From assembly GCA_013399875.1 (NCBI GenBank), contig VXAZ01004046.1, positions 364,119 through 428,118 on the forward strand: a stretch of DNA of 64,000 bases, written 5' to 3'. The DNA comes from Gymnorhina tibicen (lineage: Eukaryota; Chordata; Aves; Passeriformes; Artamidae). The position numbers and the translations under genes are program-made. Under the pieces are notes generated by a model. That model had not been told where the DNA came from and did no database searches. It worked only from the letters and a program-made list of their open reading frames with translations. How positions within the stretch are numbered: position 1 is the stretch's first letter; every line of letters starts with the position of its first letter. This document shows positions 38,401-48,890 of the stretch, piece by piece.

Positions 38401-41400
38401 GACTGAAGAAAAAAGGAAAGAAGATGACAAATTAGCATGTCAATGATTCCTCATAGGAGCAGACCTCATTACACTGAACTACACTGCTGCCAGAAGCTGT
38501 GTTCAAAAAAAGAGATCACACAGAACCAGTTACATTGAAAGCACATGACAATAAGCATTTAGGGACTTTGTGAGCTATAAATCATAGCTTAATATTCAAG
38601 AATCTACAAATTAGCTCATTCTTCAAAAATCTGTCTTCTACCCACTTCTGTTTTTGATCTTTAACAATTTTTGGCTATCTGACTCAGTAAATGTCAATTA
38701 AAAAGAAAAAAAATATTTGATTCACAGTTCCACTTTATTTCCTTTAAGGCTAGAAATAATCTGGACACAGCCTACACTGATGACCTCTACATCACTCATG
38801 ACACTGAAGACCTCTGCTATAGTATCTTTCCTTCTCTTTTGCTTATCTCTACTCCCATTGCCTTTTTTCCACCTGAAGATGGAAAGTGAATTCAGTTTCA
38901 CTGCATCTGGAAAGTGGTCAGAGAGGCTTTTATTTTTACTTTACTTTTCTTCCTTTACAGGACTGCTGAAATCCAAACATTATGGGGTTCATAGATGTAT
39001 TGGGTCTGACTGAGGTAAAGCTCACCATTGGGTCAATCCACAACAATAGAGTAAGAGAATAACCTGAGTTGGAAGGGACCCAGAAGGATCATTTGAGTCC
39101 AGCTCCTGGCCCTGCACAGCACTATCCCCAAGAATCCCACCATGTGTCTGAAAGCATTGTCCAAACATTTCATGAACTGTGTGGTCACAGTGCTGGTGCC
39201 GTGACCACTTCCCTGGGAAGCCTGTTCCAGTGCCCATTCACCCTCTGGGTGAAAAACCTTGTCCTAATATCCAACCTAAACCTCCCCTGTCACAGCTTCA
39301 TGCTCTTCCCTCAGGTCCTATCACTGATCACCAGAGAGCAGAGATGAGGAAGGCTTTGTTTCAGAACTTGGAGCCAAAGATAGATTTATTATTAAATTTA
39401 ATAGTATTTTTTAGATCCTGCATTAGACCAGCAACACTTTGGTGCCCAGCCCTCTGTTGTGTTAAGGTCTCTCTGCCTTTGAGGGAGACAACAGCTCCTC
39501 CCAATTTAGTGCCACAGGCAAACTTACTTAGTATGCCTTCGAGTCCTGCATCCAAGTTGTTTACAAAGATGTTAAGAAGAACTGGCCCTGAAATGGAGCC
39601 CTGCAGAACCCCATTACTGATTGGTCACCAGCCTGATGTTACCCCATTCACTGTAAACCTTTACGCCCAAGCCAGGAGCCAATTGCTCACGAAATTAATT
39701 TCCAGGCTTCTCGGACATTGAATTAAAAATTAAAAAGCCTATTTTTAAAGAAATTTGAGAAGGAGTTGGGATACAAAGCAAGCAGAAAGTTATTGCAGAC
39801 TTTTAAAATCTGCAATTTGAAACACAAATTACAAAGGCAATATTAACTTCAGCATAACTGTGTCAACATTACCAAGATACTAGACAACCCAAGATATTAG
39901 ACAACTAGATCTTTAGTTTGTGATGTGAGTGGGATAAACCTATACAGAATAGCAATTCCTTTAACACTGAAAGAACACTTGTCCTGGTTTCAGCTGAGAC
40001 AGAGTTCGTTTTCTTCTTAGTAACTGGTACAGTGCTGTGGTTTTTGGATTTCATATGAGAATAACGATGACAACACACTGTTGTTTTGGCTGTTGCTAAG
40101 TAGTGCTTACCCTAAGCCAAGGGCTTCTCAGCTTCCCAGGCTCTGCCAGTGAGGAGGTGCACAAAAAGCTGAGGGGGAGTACCACCAGAACAGCTGACCC
40201 GAACTGGCCAAAGGGATCTTCTGTACCACAGAACATCATGTCCGGTGTCCACTGAGGGAATTGGCCAGGAGGGGCCAATCACTGCTTGGGGACAGGCTGG
40301 GCATTGGTCAGCAGGGGGTGAGCAGTTGTACTGTGCTTTGCTTGTCTTTCTTGGGTTTCATTTCTCTTTCTATCCCCTTTTCATTACAATTAGTATTATC
40401 ACTGTTATCACTAACATTTTTATTATTATTATTATTATTATATTTTACTTTATTTCAATTCTTAAACTGTTCTTATCTCAACCCATGAGTTTCACCTCCC
40501 CTCTCCTCCAGCTTCTCCCCCCACCTTGACAGGGAATGAGCAACCATCTGTGTAGTATTTAGCTGTCAGCTGAGGTTAAACCACAACAAGGCCCTACAGG
40601 AGATCTTGGCTTTTCAGTCTCTTCTGATGAAGTTAATAAATACATGAAATAACACTGAATTGAATGTTAATGATTACTCAGTAAAGGTGAGATTGTCTAC
40701 AATGTTAAACTAGGACTTAATGTCCTTTTCAGATTTAGTTTTTTAAAAAGCCATCACCAGGACACGCACAATGCTTTTCTTACTTGCTAAAACTTATCTG
40801 GGAAGAGGTTGCAAACAGAAGTTGTTTGATCTGTGACAAGTGAGGCAAATTTCTTTTTCAGGTTTGTTCTTTCTTTCTCAAGGCTATTTGTTTAGGTTCA
40901 ACAGTTCCCTCCTTTAGCATGGCCTGCCAGCAACTGAGTTTTCACACACATACACCACCCCCACCCTTGTCTCCTCGACAACTTTCATTCTTTGTATAGG
41001 ATTGGGCAATTTGCTCAGTTTCACCTAAGGCAACTTCTCTACAATCAGACTCGGCAGCTTGCTCCCTTTCAAGTTAAGCAACACACACATAGAAAACAAG
41101 TACCGGTACTCTAAAGACTTCAAATGTCTGCATTTCTGATTTAGTGTTTTAGATACTATAACAACAACTGATGGTGAAAAAAAGAAGGCTGGAGTTAGAT
41201 CTCCTATTAGAAGCTCCATACTCCCACTCCTCCCTCTAAACAAAGAAGGTGATGAGAATTCTACTAAGCTACCGTTCCCAAACTAATGTCAGCATCTTCA
41301 TTTTTGGAACAGCCTGTATTGAGAAATAGTACGTAGCTGTTGACAGGAGAAGTGATATTTTCATTAACGTCATACTAGACAAAAAGCATATCATAGCTCT

Positions 41401-44400
41401 GTGAGAAAGGAGGATGATTCAGGTCCACCACTGTGTTGTAATTTCTTTTTGGCTCTCATCCCTTACAAAAGCTGTGTCACGGGACATTTTTCAGTGCATT
41501 TGCATGCAAACATACAGATAATCCTGCATACCATAGGAGAATAAGATCTACAATTTATGACTGCTTCTTGAAAATCCAAGGTTAAGGCTTAAACTTAGCC
41601 GAAACACCATTTTTATCTATACTGCTACCCCACTAAGATCCTTATAAAAATGTAGGGTCAAGACCTCTAAATTAGGAATTGCTCCTTCTATTTTACTTAT
41701 GTTAAATCATTTTACAGTTTTTAGCAATTAGACGCTCTACAACAGTAGCATAAACTCATATAAATATATTTATATACTTAGAAAAAATATATAAATATCC
41801 ATCAGAAAAATCTATTATCGGTTCCCATGCAAACATTTTTTTCTCCTAAATTTAGGTATGAGCATTAGTTTATTATTAATCCTTAGGCAGAGTGCTTCAA
41901 AGCATGGAAACAAAGGGTGTGAACCAAATAGTCTGAATACTGTTACATTCCAATGGCTTTCCAAAAGCTTGCAACAGAATGCAGACAAGCAACATCTTGG
42001 GCCTCCCATCTTTTTTTTACAGTTGTTACTGAAATATCAAAGCAGTTAGGATGACTTCAAGGTGTTTTCATGCTCAAATTTCAAAATATTTATATGCAAA
42101 GAAAACAAATATATGCAAGCATACAACATCATGTGAGATTTAGGTCTGTCAACTTCAGGCTTTGCACCTGCTACTGAGAACCTGATGTTTACCTTTGCAG
42201 ATGTCTCTGAACTTATGCTACAAAGTGCTTTTCACTGTCACAAAATTAAAAAAAAAATAGAATTTTAATCCAAGCAAATTTCATTCAAGAGATTGTGCCA
42301 TTCCATAGCTTTTTAAAGACTATGCTTCAACTCCCCTAAAAGACGTGTTCTTCCTCTGCTCTGCTAAAGAACACTAACATACAGTTTCTCGCTCCTGTCA
42401 GTATCATTAGCTCTTCAGTTTTGTGCTACATGAAATTGAGCAGAAGTTATATAATTTCACAGTTGAACTCAATAGAATTGGTTTAAGTAGTCTACTCAGT
42501 GCTTCACACCTACCCCAGATGAACTGTAGAAAACACATTTCACAGTAAAGAGGCCAAAAAAAAATCCTTGGGAGCACTTATCAGACCACCAGTTCAAGAT
42601 GGACTTGTAATGCTGCCAGATTTTTTCATGTCTACAAAGTCTCTTTCTCAAACTCTTCAGTAGCTAAAGTACCATCAGCATCAAGTTTCCAACAGACCAC
42701 AGCAGTCTATTCAGTAACACTACCTTAGCATTCTGCCTGTAAACTTTGATCCAGATAAGCAGTGTTTGGGTTTTTTTCCCACTTTGTATAAATATTTTCA
42801 TCTATATGAAGTGTATAACACTGCTAACAGCTTGGTGGAATTTTCCATCTACCTAGAGAAGTATAAAAAGCAGAGAAAAATCATGTTCCTAAACAGCAGT
42901 TACGGACTGGGGAGAAGATGAAAATAATTGATATAGTCAATGAGACACACTGCGATGACTTACAAGCAAGCATGAGTCAGAGATTAGCAATGGCTGATTA
43001 ACAAAATGGTATTACTTATAAAATTGACTAGATAAAAACACGGGAAAATTAATGACACTGAGGTCACAAAGGTAAAACCCACCGATCATAACTTTGATCG
43101 CACTCTGATGATACAAGAAAAGCATTTAGAGGCTAACTAGAGTCAAGTGGTTTTATTGCTTAGGGTGCCTATATAGGCATCTTAATGGTATTCATTTAAC
43201 TATAATGTAAGTAAAATTTTAGGAATGAAACACCACAGACAATAAAACAAGTAGCAGCATGAGGAAAAATGTAAAACCTTTTGGAAAAATATTCCAGATT
43301 TGGGGGTTTGGCTTTTGAAGCATCTAAGTGAGAGAAGGCTACCTTTACTCCATGATCTCTAAAGATTAAAAGAAAAAAGCCACAGTAAGTTATTGCTGGA
43401 TAAGCAGACTTTGACATTCCTAGGCTTGTTTATCACAGCCTTCCTGTAGAAGGGTTTCATGACAGAAGGAAAAAGGATCATGGAAACTATGTTAGCTCAC
43501 TCAGACTGCCACTACACTAGCAGTGATTACAGTGACGTCTTAATTTTCTTCTTTTCTGTAGCCACTCATTTTCCTGACACAAATAAACTAACACCTAAGA
43601 AGAATATATTATACCATTTATATTGGAAAGAAAATTGAGGAAAGCATTTTCAAGTAGCAAGAACAGATAAGAAAGCATATGCAGAAGAAAAATGTCAGCT
43701 GGGCACAGCATGTTTATCTGAGAATTTTCCTGGGGAAACAAGCAGCAAAGTGATACCTATGATGTCATGACCTCTGCTCCCAAACTAGTTAGGAGGGCAT
43801 CCTCCATTTACCATCATTTAGCATTTGCTAGAACTCTCAGGCAACCATTCTATCACGCAAATTAACAACACTGGAGTTTCACCTTCTCTAAGGTATTTTA
43901 GGTTTATGGAGAACAACTCAGTCAAATACTGTAGGTTAAAGTATCTAAATACTAGAGTCCAGGTTTAATAATGCTCTCCCAGTTGTTGACTAGTACAGCA
44001 ATTTTCACTTCTTTTTAATCAACCACACCTATCTCTCACAAGTTACTTTACTTCCTTTATGGTTTAAATGCCACTTAACATTCGCTCTGAATACCCTTAC
44101 GGCAACTTTAGCACTAACCCATGAAACAAATAACACATGGGGGAAAAAATTACTATCCAACGACAGTTTCTCTGGGCTAAAAACTGAGAGAAACTCCAGC
44201 ACCAGACATCGAGACAGACAACTCTTCAAAACCCAAGGAGTTACCTCTGACCGAATACAATACTGCACACACCAAGAGCACTGCTTCCCTTCCATCCCAC
44301 TGGGATCTCGCTGCTGCTACCAGCAGCGGCGCTTCCCAGGTTTCCGCGGGCCTGCCAGACATGTCCGACCCCGGGGGCTGTGGGTGGCTGGGACCGGGCA

Positions 44401-44602
44401 CTGCCCCAACGCGAACGCCGCGGCCGCGCCGGGCAGGCCCCCCCCGGCCCGAGGGACTGCGAGCGGCCCCGCTCCCGCCGCCGATCCCGCGGCACTTCCC
44501 GCCCCGCCCCGCCGCACTCAGGCCCCCGCACTCACAGCCCGTCTCCTTCTTGATCTCCTCGATCTCCTCGTCCCGCAGCAGAGTGGACGCTCGGGAACCC
44601 AT
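26441..44602 (-). CDS. CHP1: CHP1, calcineurin B homologous EF-hand protein (seven exons, complete)
   Basis: CHP1 is a myristoylated Ca2+-binding protein, an obligate partner of Na+/H+ exchangers (NHE1), an inhibitor of calcineurin and an activator of GPAT4. Coding exons (minus): 44,602-44,536; 38,402-38,330; 31,300-31,220; 29,956-29,829; 28,943-28,882; 27,928-27,806; 26,494-26,441. All introns are GT-AG, all phases join, total 588 nt, 195 residues, the human length. It starts M-G-S-R-A-S (N-myristoylation glycine 2). Functional EF-hands 3 and 4 are [12 protein letters not shown] (123-134) and [12 protein letters not shown] (164-175); EF-hands 1 and 2 are degenerate, as in the family. It ends S-I-R-F-L-H. 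Only about four conservative substitutions from human are apparent from memory. Intron 1 carries a CR1 and a solo LTR. Confidence 0.95.
27010..27300 (-). mobile_element. Old CR1 LINE 3' fragment in CHP1 intron 6
   Basis: The plus strand reads CTGGAAGTCTTCTAGTCCAA followed by CCCTCAATTC, then AGTTACTCAGGGCCTTGTCC-like text (27,078-27,100). These are decayed forms of the CR1 3' region in reverse. The borders are approximate and the copy is strongly mutated. Confidence 0.65.
27806..27928 (-). CDS. CHP1: CHP1 exon 6 (EF-hand 4)
   Basis: Exactly 41 codons, phase 0 at both ends. It holds [10 protein letters not shown] (a nuclear-export segment in mammalian CHP1) and the fourth calcium loop D164-E175. 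Acceptor GCTACAG; the donor GTTTGT is weak but followed by clear continuity in exon 7. Confidence 0.94.
28882..28943 (-). CDS. CHP1: CHP1 exon 5 (EF-hand 3)
   Basis: It carries the whole third calcium loop (D123 to E134) and the start of its exit helix (L-L-Q). Acceptor CCCTGTAG, donor GTAAAT. Confidence 0.94.
29829..29956 (-). CDS. CHP1: CHP1 exon 4
   Basis: It encodes [18 protein letters not shown], the second degenerate EF-hand, and the CHP-unique loop [14 protein letters not shown], which in mammals regulates the NHE1 interaction. Acceptor TACGCAG, donor GTAAGA at 29,828. Confidence 0.94.
31220..31300 (-). CDS. CHP1: CHP1 exon 3
   Basis: It encodes [12 protein letters not shown], then [16 protein letters not shown], the link to EF-hand 2. 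Acceptor TTACTTAG, donor GTGAGT at 31,219. Confidence 0.94.
31301..38329 (-). other. CHP1: CHP1 intron 2
   Basis: About 7 kb of AT-rich sequence with no exon of another gene, LTR or clear CR1 that I can recognise. Introns 3 (29,957-31,219), 4 (28,944-29,828) and 5 (27,929-28,881) also hold nothing recognisable. Confidence 0.6.
38330..38402 (-). CDS. CHP1: CHP1 exon 2
   Basis: Acceptor TTCTTCAG. It encodes [12 protein letters not shown] and [11 protein letters not shown], the first, degenerate EF-hand. Donor GTGGGT at 38,329. Confidence 0.94.
39045..39720 (-). mobile_element. CR1 LINE, 5'-truncated, in CHP1 intron 1
   Basis: The reversed CR1 3' end starts near 39,045 (GAGTTGGAAGGGACCCAGAA). 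Toward the right it runs through the 3'UTR into the end of the reverse transcriptase frame. There minus-strand text [11 protein letters not shown] corresponds to the F-A-D-D-T-K-L motif of CR1, with both catalytic aspartates replaced. It is inactive and lies in the same direction as CHP1. A plus-strand open frame of 180 codons across it is only its antisense. Confidence 0.85.
39980..40588 (+). mobile_element. Solo LTR of an ERVL-like endogenous retrovirus, in CHP1 intron 1
   Basis: A 609-bp element beginning TGTCCTGGTTTCAGCTGAGA and ending GTTAAACCACAACA. Inside are GGTACAGTGCTGTGG and AGTAGTGCTTACCCTAAGCC blocks shared with the copy at 54,419. It contains a (TTA)n stretch at about 40,420-40,441. 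No matching internal retroviral genes adjoin it, so it is read as a solo LTR left by recombination. It is antisense to CHP1. No clean target duplication was found. Confidence 0.8.
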
Positions 44603-44762
44603 CGCAGCCGCTGGGCCCAAGGGGAAGGGAAGGGACGGGCCGGGGGAAGAGTTACGCAGCCGAACAGCAGCGACGGCGGTGCCACAGCCGCCCCCGGCAC
44701 ANTGTTGTTGTTTTTTCCCCATGTTAATAGCAGTCCTCCGGTCTTGCTTTGTTTTTCAAATC
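44300..44762. promoter_or_regulatory. CHP1: CpG island, CHP1 promoter (ancestrally shared with EXD1)
   Basis: GC-rich sequence surrounds CHP1 exon 1 and ends abruptly at a CR1 insertion beginning at about 44,763. In mammals CHP1 and EXD1 diverge from this interval (synteny recalled). Here no EXD1 first exon is visible in the 160 bp left between the CHP1 ATG and the CR1. One undetermined base lies at 44,702. Confidence 0.65.
44536..44602 (-). CDS. CHP1: CHP1 exon 1
   Basis: It encodes 22 residues plus one base: [10 protein letters not shown], then [12 protein letters not shown]. Donor GTGAGT at 44,535. It lies in the CpG island. Confidence 0.95.
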
Positions 44763-45430
44763 GCAGAATCACAGAACGGGTAAGGTTGGAAGGGACCGAA
44801 GTGGGTCATCTGGTCCAACCTCCCTGCTCAACCAGAGTCATCCTAGAGCACAGGGCACAGGATTCCATCCAGATGATTCTTGAATATCTCCAGTGAGGGA
44901 GACTCCACAACCTCTCTGGGCAACCTGTTCCAGTGCTTGGTCACCCGCACAGTAAAGAAGTTTTTCCCCATGCTCAGGTGGAACTTCCTGTGCATCCATT
45001 TCTGCCCATTGCCTCTTGTCCTGTTGTTTGACACCACCGAGCAGAGCCTGGCTCCATCCTCTGACACCCTCCCTTCAGATACTGATAGACACTGATGAGG
45101 TCCCATCTCAGTTGTCTCTTTTCAAGGCTGAACAGGCCCAACTCCCTGAGCAGATGCTTCAGTCAACCATTAATCCTCACTGCACTCCACTTGTTGCTCC
45201 AGGAGCTCTATGTCTCCTCTTGTACCAAGAACTGAACACACCACTTCTGATGCAGTCTCACCAGGGCTGAGTAGAGGACCAGAATCAACCCCCTAGATCT
45301 GCTGGCAACACTCTTCCTAGTGCACCCCAGGATCCCATTGGCCTTGGCCACAAGGGCACTGCTTGTTGTCCACCAGGACCCCGAGGTCTTTCTCTGCAGA
45401 GCAGCTTTCCAGCAGGTCAGAGGTAATGAT
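44763..45430 (-). mobile_element. CR1 LINE, 5'-truncated, beside the CHP1 promoter
   Basis: Reversed CR1 3' end at 44,763 (CAGAATCACAGAACGG, then GGTTGGAAGGGACCGAAG), continuing through typical CR1 text (CCTCTCTGGGCAACCTGTTC at 44,910-44,929) to a GGTCTTTCTCTGCAGAGCAG block near 45,385. It separates the CHP1 promoter from the remaining EXD1 exons. Confidence 0.9.
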
Positions 45431-45495
45431 AAGCTTTTACTCCGAAGAGTGGAACTTGATGTATGTCTGTATTTTTTTCCCCTCCTTCATTTCAG

Positions 45496-45564
45496 TGAAG
45501 AACCTGGAAACTGGCAGAAGCACTTCAGGATTAAGGATTATTTTTGGTCATGGAATAGTCAATG
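45496..45564 (+). pseudogene. EXD1: EXD1 Lsm-domain exon remnant
   Basis: Acceptor TTCATTTCAG and donor AATG/GTGAGG are both good. The open text K-N-L-E-T-G-R-S-T-S-G-L then R-I-I-F-G-H-G-I-V-N matches the end of the EXD1 Lsm domain (K-x-N-L-E-T-G-R ... F-x-G-H-E-I-x-N). It is 69 nt, phase 1 to phase 1. This exon by itself is undamaged. Confidence 0.7.
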
Positions 45565-46670
45565 GTGAGGCTTTGCTTACTGCATTTTGGGGCAGGGGGG
45601 TTGTGCCCACCTATAGGTCAGCAATTTAAATCCTTTTTCGGATCACGTCTGAATTATTCAGTTTCATTCTTTATCCTAAAATCAGTACGAATTAGAACAC
45701 TGTATAAATCTCATAGCTTTTGTTCCCCAGTTATCTATAAGTGAAATAATAACAATAACTCTTTGGGGAAGTCTTGGGACTGTACTGCATTAAAGCCTAC
45801 TGGTTAAATAATAATGGTTAATGTCCAATGAGACTGCTAATGAAAGTAACTATTCCAAAGGTAATCAGTTGAGATAAGACTGCCCCCTGTTTATATCTTG
45901 AAGGCAAGTTCATTGTATATGTTATTGTATATGTGCAAGATTTTCCCTTATGGACTGTGCTGGGAAGTCAAAATGCTTAAAGTTCATGTTAACTTGGTCT
46001 TACTCAGGCAAAAGCATCTCTATTAAATGATCTGTTTATCTGAGCCTCCTTCACTAATGGCATAAATATGGGATTATGTAAGAAAAACATTTCTAATGTA
46101 CGAAGGTCCTGTGCATTTCTATTGGCATCTGCTTTGCTTTGGGGCAGGAGCAAAGGGCTGAGGGGGAAGTAGCTAGAAGGCATCTACTGGACTTACCAAG
46201 TGATTGACTTACTCCATTCTGCCTTTTTCTATGTACTTGCTTCATTCTATATGTAATAGTCTGTAAATTAATTAGTTGTAGTTCAATACTGACTTTGTTC
46301 CTGATGGGATGGTTAAGTCATTAGTCTTAACTAGTCTTTAACAAGTGTCCAAATGTTGCTTTTCAGCACTAGAATATAAACTGTTTCTGTCATTGAATTA
46401 GCCAGATTCAGGGAAGGGAACAGCAATGCTTTTTGAGTATATTGAAATGCTTCCTTCCTTTCACAGGAGGAGAAGGGATGAGATGTACTTGCTGGGGGAA
46501 CCACAACTTACACTGAGTATAATTCTGATTTTCAAACTCACTTGTGCCAAGTTTGTTTTTCTCAGCTCTAAAGAGGTGAACAAGGTGGTGGGTATAAGGC
46601 TTCTTCCAAGGTAAAAGGTTCTTCCAAGCTATTAAGCTATTGTTTACACTTCTTCTCTCTCACTTTTTCC

Positions 46671-46745
46671 CTTTTTTTTTTTTTTCTGGGGGGGGTGGGG
46701 TGTGTTTGGTTGGTTGGTTGGTTAGTTTTGGTTTTGGTTTTTGTT
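46671..46745. repeat. Low-complexity T-run, G-run and (GGTT)n
   Basis: About 15 T, then G-rich sequence, then GGTT repeats, in the EXD1 intron before the tentative second exon. Confidence 0.75.
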
Positions 46746-46800
46746 TCCCAGTAGTGTTCCTAGGTAGAAGAATTTGCTTGGTTTGTTTCCTTGTCAGCTT

Positions 46801-46980
46801 GTGGTTTCAGGGAGAATTTCCTATGAGCATTTCTACTGTGGTAGAACAGTTCCAGAACAATTGCACAGGGAAGTTTGAGTTCTATAGACGCTCTCAAAAC
46901 ATTTATAAGTGTGCCTTTGGAAAGCTAGTAAAAATATGTTTCAAATTCCTGCAGACCCATGCTCCTAGATGGCTTTGCTT
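46801..46980 (+). pseudogene. EXD1: Possible EXD1 exon remnant (start of exonuclease fold)
   Basis: Open text V-V-E-Q-F-Q, later K-I-C-F-K-F-L-Q-T-H and R-W-L-C-F-E resembles human V-V-D-Q-F-Q, K-L-C-W-L-Q and R-V-Y-L-F-D in the right spacing and position. The expected donor after F-E is not GT. The match is weak and could be partly chance. Confidence 0.45.
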
Positions 46981-48250
46981 TGAGTCTTTTCACAAGAGCA
47001 CATTTGAATAGTTTATTCTTCCTTACGGTCCTGTGATGCTACCGTTTTTTATGTTTTTAATAACTTCCATTTGATTACAGTAAAGTTTCAGTTCTGCAAC
47101 TGGTTTTTTCATAGTGGTGAACTTGTATAATTGCCCTCCAATTAACTAACTAATGGACCAAATATTATTGATTCAGGGTAAAGGCTTACAGATATTTAAA
47201 TTGCGTGGTTCTTGGGCTCCAGTCAGGTACTTCACTCTTTGTACCTTGAACTCCAGCTTACCTTAAGACTGTTGCTGATCTTTGCAGTGAACATCTGCTC
47301 AGATTCTGCTTTCCCCTCTTATTTTCAGAATAAGTGTGAAATTTTATCTGAGATAGGGGCTTTTTGTGGAAAATAAGCTTACTGTTGGGTAGCTTCAGGA
47401 TCTTCTGTAAGAACCATGCATGCTGAATTAAGGAGTTGCTTCATATGCAGCAGTTCATTTTCTGAACAGCGGTAGAGTGTATTGCATGAAATATTTCTCT
47501 TTCACATTTCACCAGCATGGACATTTTAATAATGTTTTGACTTCTGTGTTATGTTTGGTTGTCTTGCTTGTTCAGGTGCACTTAAGCTGTTGAAGTGAAC
47601 AAACAAGCAGACGCAGGACCAAGCAGATTGTGGCCCGTAAAGTTCTCCCTGCATTTCCTTAGAGAGCCATCTCAGGGCCTCAGATAGCTCAAAATATTCC
47701 CTCTGAGGTAATGTGGATATTAGCCAAGCAATGTACTTAGTCTTTGTCAGACAACATTTTTCCCAGAGACTGTTATCTCTTGGTTTGTCTGAACAGGATG
47801 TGTTCTGAGAGAACAATGGTAACAGAAAGGTAGGTACAGAGCTTGTTATCTGCAGACATCAGAAGGAAACTGACCTGCTTTCCAAAATGTTTATCCTGTA
47901 GCTCTTAACTGTAAAAGTGGCTGAGCAGCATAAGTGATCTTTTAGAGAAATCAAAGTGCTTCAGCCAGTGAGCATTTGTCTTGGTGACTATTTTAATCAT
48001 ATACTTGTTCCTGAAATGTACATGACATGATAGATAACTCAAAGTTCAATAAGAGCTTTGCCCTTTGGATTTGTGCTGGCTGTCAGGCGCTGATCTGGTT
48101 GTGCGGCTCCTGCTCTAACGCATATGCAGGTGTTTACCTATACAGGCACAGATACAAAATCAGCTCGTTCTGTTCTTAGAGAATGGTGACAAGAGTGCAA
48201 GGCCTATATAGGCTAAAGAAAGGTTAGCTGCATTTACCTGGGTAGTGGGA

Positions 48251-48385
48251 GAGAAAATAGAATTATAGAATGGTTTGGGTTGGAAAGGACCTTAAAGATC
48301 TTTTAGTTCCAGAGATACCTTGCACTAGACCAGGTTGCTCAGAGACCCATCTAGCCTGGCTTTGAACACTTCCAGGGATAGGACA
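48251..48385 (-). mobile_element. Short CR1 LINE 3' fragment
   Basis: Reversed CR1 end: AGAATTATAGAATGGTTTGG then GTTGGAAAGGACCTTAAAGA, continuing to TTGAACACTTCCAGGGATAG (48,362-48,381). It lies in an EXD1 intron. Confidence 0.85.
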
Positions 48386-48752
48386 TCCACATCTTCTTTT
48401 ATATAAAATATATACTTTGGTAATTTTAGAATAGTCTGCTGTTTGTATGTTCTCCACAGCTGAGATGCTAACTGTCTTAGCTATTTCACTGTCCATTCAC
48501 ATTTATACTTAAGAATTCAAATACCAAAAGTATGTGAATAAAAAAAGAATAAGCATGGGCTGATGTGATCTGTCTGTTAGCTTTGTCTTTGCAACAATCT
48601 TTTCCCTTCCGTAGGCAAGCCTGGAAATTAGGGTGCACTCTTTTTTTTAGTGCACGTAATACTTAAAACTGAAACCTTTTTGTTTCATTGTGCATCATAA
48701 TGACAAAAAGTAGTGCTACAGCTCACTTTTAAACAGCCAGTTTTTTTGTCAG

Positions 48753-48890
48753 ATCACAGAGTTGGGGTCATGCTCTAGACTGCAGGCATTTAAATCAGAC
48801 AGTTCATGCTTTAAGTCATGCATGGCTGCCACTGTGTCTCAGACTGTCTCTTTCACCAGTAAAGTGTCCTTCAGCGTCTTGGATACACAG
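48753..48890 (+). pseudogene. EXD1: EXD1 exonuclease-fold exon remnant with stop and lost donor
   Basis: It begins I-T-E-L-G-S after a TTTGTCAG acceptor. In one frame L-Q-A-F-K-S-D-S-S-C-F-K aligns with EXD1 L-Q-M-I-L-E-D-K-R-I-L-K. One base is then missing and V-M-H-G-C-H-C-V-S-D-C-L-F-H-Q follows in another frame (human V-I-H-D-C-R-W-L-S-D-C-L-S-H-Q), ending in TAA at 48,860. A second indel restores S-V-L-D-T-Q (human N-V-F-D-T-Q). The donor that should follow CAG at 48,890 reads TT. Confidence 0.8.

Noticed and set aside
39179..39721. 180-codon plus-strand frame
   Set aside because: It is the antisense of a CR1 element whose coding remnants are on the minus strand.
44177..44896. 181-codon minus-strand frame extending past CHP1 exon 1
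   Set aside because: Only its start overlaps CHP1 exon 1 (44,602-44,536); after the GT donor it is intron read-through, and upstream it crosses an N.
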